From: Halomarina salina
Lineage (GTDB): Archaea > Halobacteriota > Halobacteria > Halobacteriales > Haloarculaceae
Length of the DNA: 64,000 nt
Reading direction: 5' to 3'
NCBI RefSeq assembly: GCF_023074835.1
Contig: NZ_JALLGW010000005.1
Location: forward strand, 62,001 to 126,000
Part shown: piece by piece, positions 1-7,944 of the stretch
Numbering within the stretch: position 1 is the stretch's first letter
Layout of the letters: every line of letters starts with the position of its first letter
Notes under the pieces: generated by a model
Database searches by the model: none
Told to the model about the DNA's origin: nothing
Seen by the model: only the letters and a program-made list of their open reading frames with translations
Position numbers and translations under genes: made by a program

Positions 1-204
1 CAGCACGCCATCTTCGACAAGGAGGCGACCGAAGCCCTAGCCGACATCACCATCGAGGAGGCCAAACAGCAAGCGATGGACGCTCTCGATACGAGCGTCG
101 TCGCGAACGACCTCACCGACGCCCTCGTCGGTCGCTACTACCGAGTCAGCGGCCGCGTCATCGGGAAATACCTGCTCGTCGATGAGGCCGACCCACTCCC
201 GTAG
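1..204 (+). CDS. rpa: RPA-type single-stranded DNA-binding protein, C-terminal fragment
   Basis: The reading frame is open from the first base and stops with TAG at 202-204, so only the last 67 residues are present. Segments such as AIFDKEATEALADITIEEA and LVGRYYRVSG match what I remember of the C-terminus of haloarchaeal replication protein A (Rpa1/Rpa3 type), which coats single-stranded DNA in replication and repair. The next gene is an RPA-associated protein, the usual haloarchaeal partner, 37 bp downstream. The identification rests on the C-terminus and this context; OB folds and any zinc finger lie outside the window. Confidence 0.75.
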   Translation, partial: QHAIFDKEATEALADITIEEAKQQAMDALDTSVVANDLTDALVGRYYRVSGRVIGKYLLVDEADPLP

Positions 205-241
205 GCCCACGCCCCGCCACTACCCTCTCCAATTCACTATA

Positions 242-1108
242 ATGAGTAACTCAGCATCCACAGCCGACAGCAGTACCGACAGCAACAGCACCCAGCGACA
301 GGGCCGACAGGTCGCAAAGCGCGCCTTCGCCGTCGAACTCAACGACGCAACCCACGTCTTCAAAGAGAGCGACGAGGAGCGGGCCCCGAACTTCGCGCTG
401 CTCCCAAGCGGCGAGACCGCGAACCGCTACTTCCTCGTCGGGACCGTCACCGAAGTCAACGACGTTGGCAAGGACAGCGAATATTGGCAGGCCCGAATCG
501 TCGATCCCACGGGCACGGTGTTCGTCTACGCTGGTCAGTACCAGCCCGACGTCACCGCGTTTCTCTCCGGCCTCGAACCCCCCGCGTACGTCGCCATCAC
601 TGCCAAGCCCAGCACGTACGAAACCGACGACGGCAACGTGAACGTCTCACTCCGCCCCGAGACCATCACCCGCGTCGATGAAGCCACCCGCAACCAGTGG
701 GTGCGCGAAACCATCGACCGGACGGCTGCCCGCCTCGACGCCTACGAGGACGACGACGGCAACGGCACGCCCCCGTACATCGCGATGAGCCGCGAACAGT
801 ACGGGGACAACCTCTCACTCGAGGTCTACCGCAATGCCCTCAACGACGCTCGCGAAGACGTTGGGATGGACGCTGTCCCCTACGACGACGACACCGAGGG
901 AGAGGTTGAGGTCGAGGCCGACACCAAGGGCGGCTCCACCCGCGTTTACGACGCCGACGACGCCGACCAGAGCGATGACGGCGACCACGACACTGACAGC
1001 AATATCGACAGCAACGGCGAGTCCGACCCCGAGGAGCTGACGGAAGAGGGGGCCATCGACGAAGCGGCCCTCGCCTCGGCCGTCGCCAACGCCGGCCTGG
1101 AGGAGTGA
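242..1108 (+). CDS. rpap: RPA-associated protein (RPAP family, OB fold)
   Basis: This 288-residue protein resembles the haloarchaeal RPA-associated proteins (COG3390) that are co-transcribed with and bind RPA. The conserved part is about residues 20-190: RQVAKRAFAVELNDA, then an OB-like segment around FLVGTVTEV and WQARIVDPTGTVFVYAGQY, then YVAITAKPS. The tail (about 215-270) is a very acidic linker ending in a short Ala-rich helix. I chose ATG 242 rather than the in-frame upstream ATG at 182, because 182 lies inside the previous gene and would add an Arg/Pro-rich stretch unlike the family. It follows rpa by 37 bp, so the two probably form an operon. Confidence 0.85.
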   Translation: MSNSASTADSSTDSNSTQRQGRQVAKRAFAVELNDATHVFKESDEERAPNFALLPSGETANRYFLVGTVTEVNDVGKDSEYWQARIVDPTGTVFVYAGQYQPDVTAFLSGLEPPAYVAITAKPSTYETDDGNVNVSLRPETITRVDEATRNQWVRETIDRTAARLDAYEDDDGNGTPPYIAMSREQYGDNLSLEVYRNALNDAREDVGMDAVPYDDDTEGEVEVEADTKGGSTRVYDADDADQSDDGDHDTDSNIDSNGESDPEELTEEGAIDEAALASAVANAGLEE

Positions 1109-1304
1109 TTCGTCGCAAGAGGCCTTCCACAACAGCACTCCGGCACGGTCGTTCTCTCTCAGGGGGATACGCAAGCATCCCACCCACGTCTCATCCGCGT
1201 TCGAGTAACCGAATCGAACGCGGGTGACACTCCACACGCGACGCCCATTTTTTGTACAGCGATGCTCCTCAATCTGAGTCGCCCCGCCCCACCAGCACGC
1301 CCAC

Positions 1305-1330
1305 TTTGTCTCCCTCGAATCGGTGGAGGG
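1305..1330 (+). promoter_or_regulatory. TTTGTC hairpin leader, copy 1
   Basis: TTTGTC is followed by CCCTC, a loop and GAGGG. The 3' arm (GGTGGAGGG) resembles a Shine-Dalgarno sequence and ends 18 bp before the ATG at 1349. It is one of 14 related leaders in the window. Confidence 0.6.
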
Positions 1331-1348
1331 CACCCGTCCGAATCACCA

Positions 1349-1882
1349 ATGGCAACACTCCAAGTCAGCACCGCCTCAAACGCACCGACTGTCGACCACG
1401 AACGCGTCGACGAACTCCGCTCCTTCCTCACCGAGTGGCTCCTCGGAACCGGCCCATTCGACGACCTCACCGCCGACGTCATCGAACCCGAACCCGAACC
1501 TGAGCAAGACGCCGAGACGGATAGCGATACCGAGACTGGCGACACGCCATCACCGTATCTCGTCTTGTACGGTTACGCCTCCTTCGGGCCAGCACACCGC
1601 CCGACCGTCCGTGACGCTGCTCGGGACCACCTCGACGCCGACGGCGATCTCGAGGGCCTCAGCGACGACGACCGCGACGCCTTCATCGACGCCGAAACCG
1701 AGGACCTCGTGTACGACTACCAGCACGAGCACACCGAGGACTTCCTGCGCGAACTCGCAGAATACCTCACTGAACTGTTCATCGTCCAGACCGCCGGCTA
1801 CGAGAAATGCCGCTTTCCGCTCGTCGGCTACCAGTACACGGTCGACCCCGACGGCGAAATCACCCACGTCTCACTGGCTTGA
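1349..1882 (+). CDS. Hypothetical acidic plasmid protein
   Basis: A 177-residue acidic protein I do not recognise. It has an N-terminal helical part, a low-complexity Glu/Pro/Asp linker at about 50-70, and a C-terminal part with several helices and many Asp/Glu, typical of salt-adapted cytoplasmic proteins. No signal peptide or membrane segment is visible. The start at 1349 was preferred over the upstream in-frame ATG at 1262 because the TTTGTC hairpin leader lies between them, as in other genes of this replicon. Confidence 0.7.
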   Translation: MATLQVSTASNAPTVDHERVDELRSFLTEWLLGTGPFDDLTADVIEPEPEPEQDAETDSDTETGDTPSPYLVLYGYASFGPAHRPTVRDAARDHLDADGDLEGLSDDDRDAFIDAETEDLVYDYQHEHTEDFLRELAEYLTELFIVQTAGYEKCRFPLVGYQYTVDPDGEITHVSLA

Positions 1883-1972
1883 GTGCTCGTCGCCCCCGGG
1901 CCCGCAACTCAGACTTCGAGGACGCTCTCGAGTCCCACTCACACATGACTCACGTCACTACCAGACTCTCTC

Positions 1973-2499
1973 ATGACGTTCTACGCTCGACTCTCCGGCT
2001 ACCTCACGTACCGCACGCATGACCACCTCGACGCTGCGATCCAGCACCTCATCCGTGGCGCCTGGCTCAACACCGACGAACAGTGGCTCCTCAAAGGCCA
2101 CCCCCGGCAGGTTCGCGCCGAATCCACCATCGACAACGAACGCAACCTCCTCGTCATCCCCCCGGCGTCTACCAAAATCTCGGTCGAATCACCACCGAAC
2201 TGTTCTCCGGGGCTACCGACGGCGTCGTCGTCACGTCCTCGAGCGACAACTGCTTCGACGCCTGGGTCGAGACCCCACTCCTGGACGCCGCTAACATCCC
2301 CGCCGGCGACGGCGGCGACGTCTCCTCGATTCAGTGCATCGACCTCGAACAGGTTGCGCGCTCGAACGGCCTCGGCATCAAGAGGCTCGGCGATCCGGGC
2401 CACGAACGGTGGCAGCGCGACGTACTCGACGCGTTCCACGCTCGGTACGACCCCGACGTCCACGAAATCCTCGAATCCCCCTCCGCCCCGCCCGAGTGA
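1973..2499 (+). pseudogene. Hypothetical gene broken by a frameshift in a C tract
   Basis: The N-terminal part (from ATG 1973, MTFYARLSGYLTYRTHDHLD) and the C-terminal part (GVYQNLGRITTELFSGATDG to 2499) lie in different frames that meet at about 2158-2165, in a run of six C. Adding one C restores a continuous protein of about 175 residues, so this is a one-base deletion or a sequencing error rather than two genes. Both halves have the acidic composition of neighbouring proteins, and neither frame continues as plausible haloarchaeal protein past the junction. I do not recognise the family. Programmed frameshifting cannot be excluded but nothing supports it. Confidence 0.65.
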
Positions 2500-2520
2500 C
2501 ACCCCGGGGAGCGCCCGGTA

Positions 2521-2533
2521 ACTGTGCATCTCC
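2521..2533 (+). promoter_or_regulatory. ACTGTGCATCTCC leader motif, copy 1
   Basis: The motif ACTGTGCATCTCC lies about 30 bp before ATG 2564. The same 13 bases occur at 37476-37488 and 41277-41289, with a near copy (CTCTGTGCATTCC) at about 6345, always upstream of a backbone gene. It is a second family of repeated leader elements. Confidence 0.45.
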
Positions 2534-2563
2534 ACGACCAGCCAGCCAGTCATCCAGCCACTC

Positions 2564-3394
2564 ATGAACTCAAATCCAACCGATACGCCAGACACGTTTG
2601 CCGACCTTCGTGAGCGATTCGACGAGGGATGCGTTCTCCACGCCCTCTCGAAAGCTCGCGAAATCGACTACGAAACCCCCCCGGCAGTCTTCTTCCTCGA
2701 CGAAGAGACCGGCCGCGTTTACCGCGTCCTCGAAGCCACGCGTGGCTCACCCGACTCCGGGTGGTTCGTCCTCGCCCTCGGCGGCCAAAACGTCGACGAC
2801 GGCTACGAACGACAACTCCGCGTCCACGACTCGGATACCCGCCGCGTGCTTCACGAATCTGACCTCGAGTCTAACGATTACGATGAACCGACGCCCACCG
2901 ACAGCATCCAGGCAACTACCGATGTTGACGTGGAAGGAACGAGCGAGTACCGATTGGATTGTCGCGCCAGCTACCCACACACCGAAGATGGCGAACTCGA
3001 TTTCCAGACGATGGCCGTGGACCTCGGAATCGCCGAGGTCGCTCCGTACTCCAAAGTATTCATCACCGACGGGACGGGCCACGTCCGGCGTATCGTCTCC
3101 TGCGATACCGACCGGGGACTCGTTCGTCTCCACGACGAATACAACGGCCAGGAATACGAGGTCGAACTCGCCGACCTCTGGTCGGACTGGCGTTACGACG
3201 ACCTCCAGTTCCGCAAGCGCGCCTTCCTCGACTACGACGACTTCGTCATCGACGATGAATGCCGCCCGGCGTTCGAGACACTCCTGGACGCGGCGAAAGC
3301 CCACGCCGCTGCACAAGACGGTGGGGATGAAGCCCTCGATGAGACCATCCGCCTGTTCACCAACCTCCACGAACTCCCGTGGATGATTCGGTGA
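2564..3394 (+). CDS. Hypothetical protein, possible duplicated beta domain
   Basis: A 276-residue acidic protein I do not recognise. Two similar-looking beta-rich stretches can be seen: one at about 42-105 (VFFLDEETGRVYRVLEA and following) and one at about 160-215 (KVFITDGTGHVRRIVSCDTD and following). This may be an internal duplication of a small barrel. A helical C-terminus follows. It is preceded by the ACTGTGCATCTCC leader motif and followed by the hairpin leader of the TFB gene. Confidence 0.7.
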   Translation: MNSNPTDTPDTFADLRERFDEGCVLHALSKAREIDYETPPAVFFLDEETGRVYRVLEATRGSPDSGWFVLALGGQNVDDGYERQLRVHDSDTRRVLHESDLESNDYDEPTPTDSIQATTDVDVEGTSEYRLDCRASYPHTEDGELDFQTMAVDLGIAEVAPYSKVFITDGTGHVRRIVSCDTDRGLVRLHDEYNGQEYEVELADLWSDWRYDDLQFRKRAFLDYDDFVIDDECRPAFETLLDAAKAHAAAQDGGDEALDETIRLFTNLHELPWMIR

Positions 3395-3428
3395 CGACTG
3401 GTTCGCGCTGCCTATTGATGGCGCTCAG

Positions 3429-3456
3429 TTTGTCGCCCCCGCCTCGCTAGAGGGGC
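3429..3456 (+). promoter_or_regulatory. TTTGTC hairpin leader, copy 2
   Basis: TTTGTC is followed by GCCCC, a 12-base loop and GGGGC. The hairpin ends 30 bp before the TFB start at 3487. Confidence 0.6.
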
Positions 3457-3486
3457 TGTCTCGTTCCCCTTCTCACCGTACTCTCC

Positions 3487-4593
3487 ATGTCCCAGCGCAC
3501 TCTCACCGGCGACGCCAGCACCAGTTCCGCCACTATCCCGCACCCGTCTCGGACGACCACACCACGCCCCAGACGAGCTCTGAGGCCCGAAGACGATCCG
3601 GACTCGGACGAACGAACACCAACAGCCTCCGAGACCGAACGCCAGCACCGACACCCCGACCACTGCTGCCCCGAGTGTGCGACTGACGAACATCTCGTCG
3701 TCGACAAGACTGAAACCTTCTGTCAGGCGTGTGGCCTCGTGGTCGCCCGAGACCTTCTTGATCGGGAACTCCAGTGGGAGACAACCGCCGATGGCGAAAG
3801 ACAACCTGCTCGGGGCGGCGCTCCCACGACCATCAGACGCCACGACAAGGGACTCCCGACCGAGATTGGCTCCTACCGCGACGGCTACGGAAACGAACTC
3901 TCATCGAAGACACAGCGCCAGTTCACACGCCTTCGGAAGTGGGACGACCGCGCGAAGGCGAGCACCACTCACGACCAGTCGCTCCGTACCGGCCTTGGCG
4001 AAATCGCCCGTCTCGTGAGTGCGGCCGAACTCCCCGCACCGATCCACGACCGCGCTGCGAGACTCTTTCGCGACGCCTGGGATAGTAATCTCCTCCGTGG
4101 GCGCTCCATCGAAGCCATCGCGACCGCCAGCATCTTCGCCGCCTGTCGCCTCGAACGCCTGCCACGGTTCCTCGAGGAACTTGCCGCCGTTGCCCGCGTC
4201 GACGAATCCGATATCAAAAGCGCCTATCGACTGCTGAATCGCGAGCTCGAACTCGCAACGCCACCGCCGCTCCCGCAGGACTTCCTCCCTCGACTCGCCA
4301 ACGCCGTCGACGCCCACCCCCTGGTCGAACGACGAGCCCACCAACTCGTCACCGCCCCCGCTGTCGGTGTCCTCGCCAACGGCCGACAACCCGCCGGCGT
4401 CGCCGCCGCGTGCCTCTATCACGCTCACGATGAGAGCGATCTCACCAACCTCCGGCTCACGCAACAGCGACTCGGCGACGCAGGCTTCTCCACTCCAACG
4501 ACCATCCGGAACATCCGCCGGGAACTTCTCTCGCTCGACGATGCCGGTGATCTCCCCGATCCAGACGGCAATCTTGACGACTACCTCAGGTAG
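3487..4593 (+). CDS. tfb: Transcription initiation factor TFIIB (TFB)
   Basis: A 368-residue archaeal TFB, which bridges TBP on the promoter and RNA polymerase and recognises the BRE. The sequence shows a zinc ribbon with Cys61/Cys64 (CPEC) and Cys79/Cys82 (CQAC), a B-reader-like segment (HDKGLPTEIGSYRDGYG), and two cyclin-fold repeats at about 155-245 and 255-350 (SIEAIATASIFAACR in the first, PAGVAAACLYHA in the second). The roughly 55-residue N-terminal extension rich in Ser/Thr/Arg is unusual. Haloarchaea carry several TFBs with partly specialised promoter sets; a plasmid TFB could serve backbone promoters, which is inference. A hairpin leader precedes the gene. Confidence 0.93.
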   Translation: MSQRTLTGDASTSSATIPHPSRTTTPRPRRALRPEDDPDSDERTPTASETERQHRHPDHCCPECATDEHLVVDKTETFCQACGLVVARDLLDRELQWETTADGERQPARGGAPTTIRRHDKGLPTEIGSYRDGYGNELSSKTQRQFTRLRKWDDRAKASTTHDQSLRTGLGEIARLVSAAELPAPIHDRAARLFRDAWDSNLLRGRSIEAIATASIFAACRLERLPRFLEELAAVARVDESDIKSAYRLLNRELELATPPPLPQDFLPRLANAVDAHPLVERRAHQLVTAPAVGVLANGRQPAGVAAACLYHAHDESDLTNLRLTQQRLGDAGFSTPTTIRNIRRELLSLDDAGDLPDPDGNLDDYLR

Positions 4594-4634
4594 GCCGGTC
4601 GGTCGGCGCGGCATCGCTCCGCGCAGGTTCGTCG

Positions 4635-4683
4635 TCCTACGCAACAACTGAACCGACCACCGAATTTACTCTGTTGCGTAGAA
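4635..4683. promoter_or_regulatory. TCCTACGCAAC inverted repeat, copy 1
   Basis: Arm TCCTACGCAAC at 4635-4645 faces GTTGCGTAGaa at 4673-4683, 49 bp end to end. The spacer contains an A+T-rich stretch (GAATTTA) that could be a TATA box. It lies just upstream of hairpin leader copy 3. Three more copies with almost the same size are at 7864, 31881 and 42789. Confidence 0.6.
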
Positions 4684-4698
4684 GTAACCCCCGCCTCG

Positions 4699-4725
4699 TT
4701 TGTCTCCCTCGAAATCGGTGGAGGA
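4699..4725 (+). promoter_or_regulatory. TTTGTC hairpin leader, copy 3
   Basis: TTTGTC, then CCTC ... GAGG; GGAGG ends about 9 bp before ATG 4734, an ideal Shine-Dalgarno distance. Confidence 0.65.
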
Positions 4726-4733
4726 CACCCAGA

Positions 4734-4988
4734 ATGGGCACACTCAGCCACCAACGTGCAGCGAATCGCTTCCAGACCTCACTCCGACAGCGTCTCGAGG
4801 CAGCATCCGACCCGAACGTGGCCCAGCAAGCCTACGACGACGCACTCGAGGCGCTCGTCAGCATCGCCATCGACGAAGTCGAACTCGACCGGGCCGCCCG
4901 CGCCCTCGCTACCGACCCCGACGCCATCGACTTTCCCGAGACGAACGCGCAGTCACACTCGAACTCCACCTCCGAGTCTCAAACATGA
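4734..4988 (+). CDS. Hypothetical small helical protein
   Basis: An 84-residue protein, mostly helical in appearance (residues 5-65), with an Ala/Asp/Glu-rich surface and a polar Ser/Thr tail. I do not recognise it. Start 4734 is set by the GGAGG in the leader. Its TGA overlaps the ATG of a possible 52-residue frame at 4985. It lies in a group leading to the PCNA gene. Confidence 0.65.
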   Translation: MGTLSHQRAANRFQTSLRQRLEAASDPNVAQQAYDDALEALVSIAIDEVELDRAARALATDPDAIDFPETNAQSHSNSTSESQT

Positions 4989-5143
4989 CGAGGACTTCGA
5001 CACACCCCGTCCCCGAGAGTCGACAACTCGCAGCCATCAACCCAGACCAGCGCCTCAGTATCGTCCTGCGCGACCACCTCAACATCGACGGTTCCCCTCC
5101 CGTTGGATACCCACGCTCAGTTTTGGCCCCCCAAGGGCGGTGA
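4985..5143 (+). CDS. Possible 52-residue ORF coupled to the preceding gene
   Basis: ATG 4985 overlaps the previous stop (ATGA), a common sign of translational coupling. The frame runs for 52 residues (starting MTRTSTHPVPESRQLAAINP) and ends at 5143, inside the hairpin leader of the next gene. The first 40 residues look like normal haloarchaeal protein; the last ten encode leader DNA. It may be real or chance; I cannot decide. Confidence 0.35.
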   Translation: MTRTSTHPVPESRQLAAINPDQRLSIVLRDHLNIDGSPPVGYPRSVLAPQGR

Positions 5144-5147
5144 GGGG
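5121..5147 (+). promoter_or_regulatory. TTTTGG hairpin leader, copy 4 (variant)
   Basis: TTTTGG replaces TTTGTC. CCCC ... GGGG with GGTGAGGGG ends 6 bp before ATG 5154. Confidence 0.5.
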
Positions 5148-5153
5148 ACAGAG

Positions 5154-5366
5154 ATGAGCATCATCCACACCGTGACTGCATTGCTCGCTCGCGAACTCCT
5201 CGCCCGACTCGACGAGCAGCTGAGTTCGACCACTGAAGCACGGTCGAGCACCCAGAACCGTACCGACGCAGACCAACCCCCGAACACGCTCGAAACCGAT
5301 GAGTACCAACACCGAATCCGACACCGCCGACGCACAGCCCGCGACCGCTCCCGACGTCGAATCTGA
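5154..5366 (+). CDS. Hypothetical small protein overlapping the PCNA gene start
   Basis: A 70-residue frame whose first 50 residues look like a genuine small helical protein (MSIIHTVTALLARELLARLD). The last 22 residues overlap the PCNA gene in another frame and become Arg-rich, as expected when one frame is constrained by the other. The start has a hairpin leader with GGTGAGGGG 6 bp upstream. Overlap with PCNA (5299) suggests coupled translation. Function unknown. Confidence 0.5.
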   Translation: MSIIHTVTALLARELLARLDEQLSSTTEARSSTQNRTDADQPPNTLETDEYQHRIRHRRRTARDRSRRRI

Positions 5367-6303
5367 GGCCGAATCCGAATCCGAGATCGACACCCAACCG
5401 GAACCCGAGGTCGAAACAAAAGCCGAACCGGAATCCGGCCCCAACGTCGAAACCGACACCGACACCGACGGAGACGCCGAGACGGACACCAAAAGCGAGA
5501 GCGAACCCGAAAGTGAGGGTGACGACGACGCAGAAGAGATCGTCATGAGCCCGCCCCAGCAGTTCACGGCCGCCATCAAGGGCGGAGCGATCAAAGAGTT
5601 CGTCAGCACGCTTCGCGCCATCGTCGACGAAGCGAAAATTCGCGTCGGCCCAGACGGTATCCACACCCGAGCCGTCGACCCCGCCAACGTCGCGATGTAC
5701 GACGTCACCCTTGCCGCCGGAGCCTTCGAGTCCTACGACGCTACCGAGGGAGTCCTCGGTGTCAACCTCGAACGCTTCGAGGAAGTCCTCAAACTCGCCA
5801 AGAAAAACGACCTCGTCCAGCTCTCGTTCAACACCACGTCGTTCAAGCTCGTCATCCACATCGACGGCGTCGAGTTCACGATGGCCCTCATCGACCCCGA
5901 CAGCATCCGCAAAGAGCCCGAGATCCCCGAGATGGACCTGCCCATCTCCCTCACGCTCGAGGAAGCACAAATCTCGCGTGGCGTCAAGGCCGCCGATATG
6001 GTCTCCGACCACATCCGCTTCCGCTGTGACGAGGCCGAGACCACCGTTTATATCGAAGCCGAAGGCGACACCGACAACGTCAGTGTCGAACTCGCAGATG
6101 ACGACCTCGTCGCGCTCACGGCCGCTGACGGCAACGCACTCTACAGCCTCGATTACGTCAACGACATCTCCAAACAGTTCCCTAAGAGCACGGAGATCAC
6201 GCTCACCTTCGGCGGCGACTTCCCGATGATGTTCGAGTACCAGTTTAGCGACGGCGAATGCGACGTCCTCGCGATGCTCGCCCCGCGTATCCAGAGCGAC
6301 TAG
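5299..6303 (+). CDS. pcn: DNA polymerase sliding clamp (PCNA) with acidic N-terminal extension
   Basis: Residues 83-334 form a complete archaeal PCNA: FTAAIKGGAIKEFVSTLRAI, then VDPANVAMYDV, LVIHIDGVEFTMALIDPDSIRKEPEIP (interdomain connector) and the C-terminal motif MLAPRIQSD. The ring tethers DNA polymerase, ligase and repair enzymes through PIP boxes. Residues 1-82 are an extra, almost purely acidic low-complexity extension. A second in-frame ATG (5545, Met83) would give a normal-length clamp, so the start may be there; I kept 5299 because the extension has coding composition. A plasmid-borne PCNA beside RPA and TFB suggests a partly autonomous replication set. Confidence 0.93.
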   Translation: MSTNTESDTADAQPATAPDVESEAESESEIDTQPEPEVETKAEPESGPNVETDTDTDGDAETDTKSESEPESEGDDDAEEIVMSPPQQFTAAIKGGAIKEFVSTLRAIVDEAKIRVGPDGIHTRAVDPANVAMYDVTLAAGAFESYDATEGVLGVNLERFEEVLKLAKKNDLVQLSFNTTSFKLVIHIDGVEFTMALIDPDSIRKEPEIPEMDLPISLTLEEAQISRGVKAADMVSDHIRFRCDEAETTVYIEAEGDTDNVSVELADDDLVALTAADGNALYSLDYVNDISKQFPKSTEITLTFGGDFPMMFEYQFSDGECDVLAMLAPRIQSD

Positions 6304-6367
6304 TCGACGCGCCCATCCCGTCGTATCGCACACCAACCACCACACTCTGTGCATTCCCCAAATTCTC

Positions 6368-6616
6368 ATGAACTCCCTCACCACCCTCAGCGACGGCGAA
6401 ACCTACGCCGACGTTCGCTTCGAGGACAACTTCATCGTCACCATTGACCGCACCGCCCGCAAGGACGCCATCACCATCCGCGTCTTCCATCCCGACACGC
6501 CCGAGACTCCCGTCGGCGAACACCACCTCAACCTCACTCTCGACGACGATTCCATCTCCAGGACGCCGAGCGAATCCACCCAGAACAACACCGATCTCAC
6601 CGGGGCGCTCGGCTGA
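6368..6616 (+). CDS. Hypothetical small beta-rich protein
   Basis: An 82-residue protein. Residues 1-62 look like a small beta-sheet domain (TYADVRFEDNFIVTIDR, AITIRVFH, HHLNLTLDDDSI) followed by a disordered tail. Not recognised. A near copy of the ACTGTGCATCTCC leader lies about 20 bp upstream. It is followed by only 1 bp before the next start, so the two genes are surely co-translated. Confidence 0.6.
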   Translation: MNSLTTLSDGETYADVRFEDNFIVTIDRTARKDAITIRVFHPDTPETPVGEHHLNLTLDDDSISRTPSESTQNNTDLTGALG

Positions 6617-6617
6617 G

Positions 6618-6872
6618 ATGGCTCTCGACCGCTACGCAGCGCCACTCTCGCTCGTTGAATCCGAGGCCGAGTCCGGCGACCAACGCAAATGTCCGTACTG
6701 TCGGTGGAACTCGCACACGCTGTACCGACTCGACAGCTGGCCCGCCGACCACGCCGGATGTGCCTACTGCGTCCTTGAGTTCCTCCGCAGCGACGAGTAC
6801 CTCATCTATCACGACCGCGACCACGGCGCCGCACCGACCGGCCCGCCTGCATCCGACCACGCCACCGGCTAA
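6618..6872 (+). CDS. Small zinc-ribbon protein
   Basis: An 84-residue protein with two CxxC knuckles, CPYC near residue 25 and CAYC near residue 50, enclosing a small domain that probably binds zinc. The C-terminus is His/Asp/Pro-rich. ATG 6618 follows the previous stop by one base. Target unknown; small zinc proteins of this type are frequent in haloarchaea and several occur in this window. Confidence 0.7.
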   Translation: MALDRYAAPLSLVESEAESGDQRKCPYCRWNSHTLYRLDSWPADHAGCAYCVLEFLRSDEYLIYHDRDHGAAPTGPPASDHATG

Positions 6873-6889
6873 CCACCTCACCCCACACT

Positions 6890-7765
6890 ATGCCAGCCAA
6901 AACCGACTACTCCAGAAAGACCAAGTGGAAGACCGAACCGTACCGAGGCGAACGCTCCATCGGGGGCAACTTCGTCTACTCCGGGGAGAACCTCCTGGAT
7001 AAGCATCTGTTCGTCCATCGCGTCGCCCCCGGCGGCTTCGATTGGGGGCCCGACGCCTCCGACGAGAAAGCCTGCCAACTCGCCATCGCGCTCCTCGCCC
7101 CGTACAAAGGCGTGGACTACGCCGTCGAACACCACCACCTGTTCGCCGAGAACTTCGTCCGGCGCGAACTCACCGAAGACACCTGGGAAATCAAGCGGAG
7201 TGACTTCCGCAGTTCAGACTACGTCCGTGCCATCGACGGTCGCGACTACCCAGCGAATACCGCCCCCAGCCCAGAGGATATGCCCGCTCTCGAGGACGTT
7301 GACCTCGACGCCATCACGTACGCCGAGGAGATCGCACTCGCAGAGAAATACGACGACGTCCTCTGGCCCAGCGGCAACCGGCGCGACAACCTCCGTCGTC
7401 TCCTCGCCATCTGGAACGGTAAGGAAGACCCGAGTACCGACTCCGTCTCCTCGAGTACTCTGTATCGGGTTCCGGGTCTCTCCATTCCCTCGAACGCCCG
7501 CGGTACGCTCGTCCGCGAGTTCGACACGATGGGCGACCTTGCCGGCTGGATCTGCTTCGGTCGTCACCACGATCGGTTGAACGGCATCAGCAAAGCGACC
7601 GCGAAGAAACTCACCGCCGCTCGCCCCGGTCTCGTCCAGTACTTCGGCGGCGAAGAGTACATCCCCGAACACGAAGGCCGGGAGATGACGCTTTCGGAAG
7701 CCACGGGCGGGGAAAGCGCCCAACAGACGTTCCGGAGCGCCCTCGCAGACAGCACCGATGCCTGA
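6890..7765 (+). CDS. DUF6166-domain protein
   Basis: A 291-residue protein. Residues 14-85 fit the DUF6166 pattern as I know it: YRGERSIGG, an internal insertion, then GGFDWGPDASDEKACQLAIALLAPY. The middle part has acidic helices. Residues 215-260 (GWICFGRHHDRLNGISKATAKKLTAARP) look like a helix-hairpin-helix or helical nucleic-acid-binding part. DUF6166 occurs in phage and plasmid proteins of unknown function. It ends the PCNA-containing gene group; a GTAGAAC inverted repeat follows. Confidence 0.6.
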   Translation: MPAKTDYSRKTKWKTEPYRGERSIGGNFVYSGENLLDKHLFVHRVAPGGFDWGPDASDEKACQLAIALLAPYKGVDYAVEHHHLFAENFVRRELTEDTWEIKRSDFRSSDYVRAIDGRDYPANTAPSPEDMPALEDVDLDAITYAEEIALAEKYDDVLWPSGNRRDNLRRLLAIWNGKEDPSTDSVSSSTLYRVPGLSIPSNARGTLVREFDTMGDLAGWICFGRHHDRLNGISKATAKKLTAARPGLVQYFGGEEYIPEHEGREMTLSEATGGESAQQTFRSALADSTDA

Positions 7766-7791
7766 CGCCACAGCTCGCCCCCACCTCGACA

Positions 7792-7828
7792 GTACCCGTA
7801 GAACACGGGTTCTACATGTTCTCTTGAG
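7792..7828. repeat. Centromere-like 9-bp repeat site, isolated copy
   Basis: GTAGAAC at 7798-7804 and GTTCTAC at 7809-7815 form a perfect inverted repeat with a 4-base loop. Read in 9-base steps (GTACCCGTA, GAACACGGG, TTCTACATG) it matches the repeat arrays upstream of parA. It could alternatively act as a terminator for the gene ending at 7765. Confidence 0.5.
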
Positions 7829-7863
7829 TTCTTCCTCTCCTCCGCGGCCTACGGTCTGCTTGT

Positions 7864-7912
7864 TCCTACGCAACAGACTACACTCGCCGGTCGGTCCAGC
7901 CGTTGCGTAGGA
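7864..7912. promoter_or_regulatory. TCCTACGCAAC inverted repeat, copy 2
   Basis: Perfect 11-bp arms TCCTACGCAAC (7864-7874) and GTTGCGTAGGA (7902-7912), 49 bp end to end. Hairpin leader copy 5 begins 5 bp downstream. Confidence 0.65.
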
Positions 7913-7917
7913 CTCGT

Positions 7918-7944
7918 TTTGTCTCCCCCGGGAGCGGTGGAGGG
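7918..7944 (+). promoter_or_regulatory. TTTGTC hairpin leader, copy 5
   Basis: TTTGTC, then CTCC ... GGAG with GGTGGAGGG. Unlike the other copies, no plausible start codon follows closely; the next convincing gene begins at 8305. Confidence 0.5.

Noticed and set aside
1973-2499. Programmed frameshifting considered for the split gene at the C run
   Set aside because: No stimulatory structure or conserved slippery arrangement is visible; a one-base loss explains it more simply.
7798-7815. The GTAGAAC/GTTCTAC hairpin considered only as a terminator
   Set aside because: The same sequence, not just the structure, recurs upstream of parA, so a protein-binding site is the better explanation; a terminator role is still possible.
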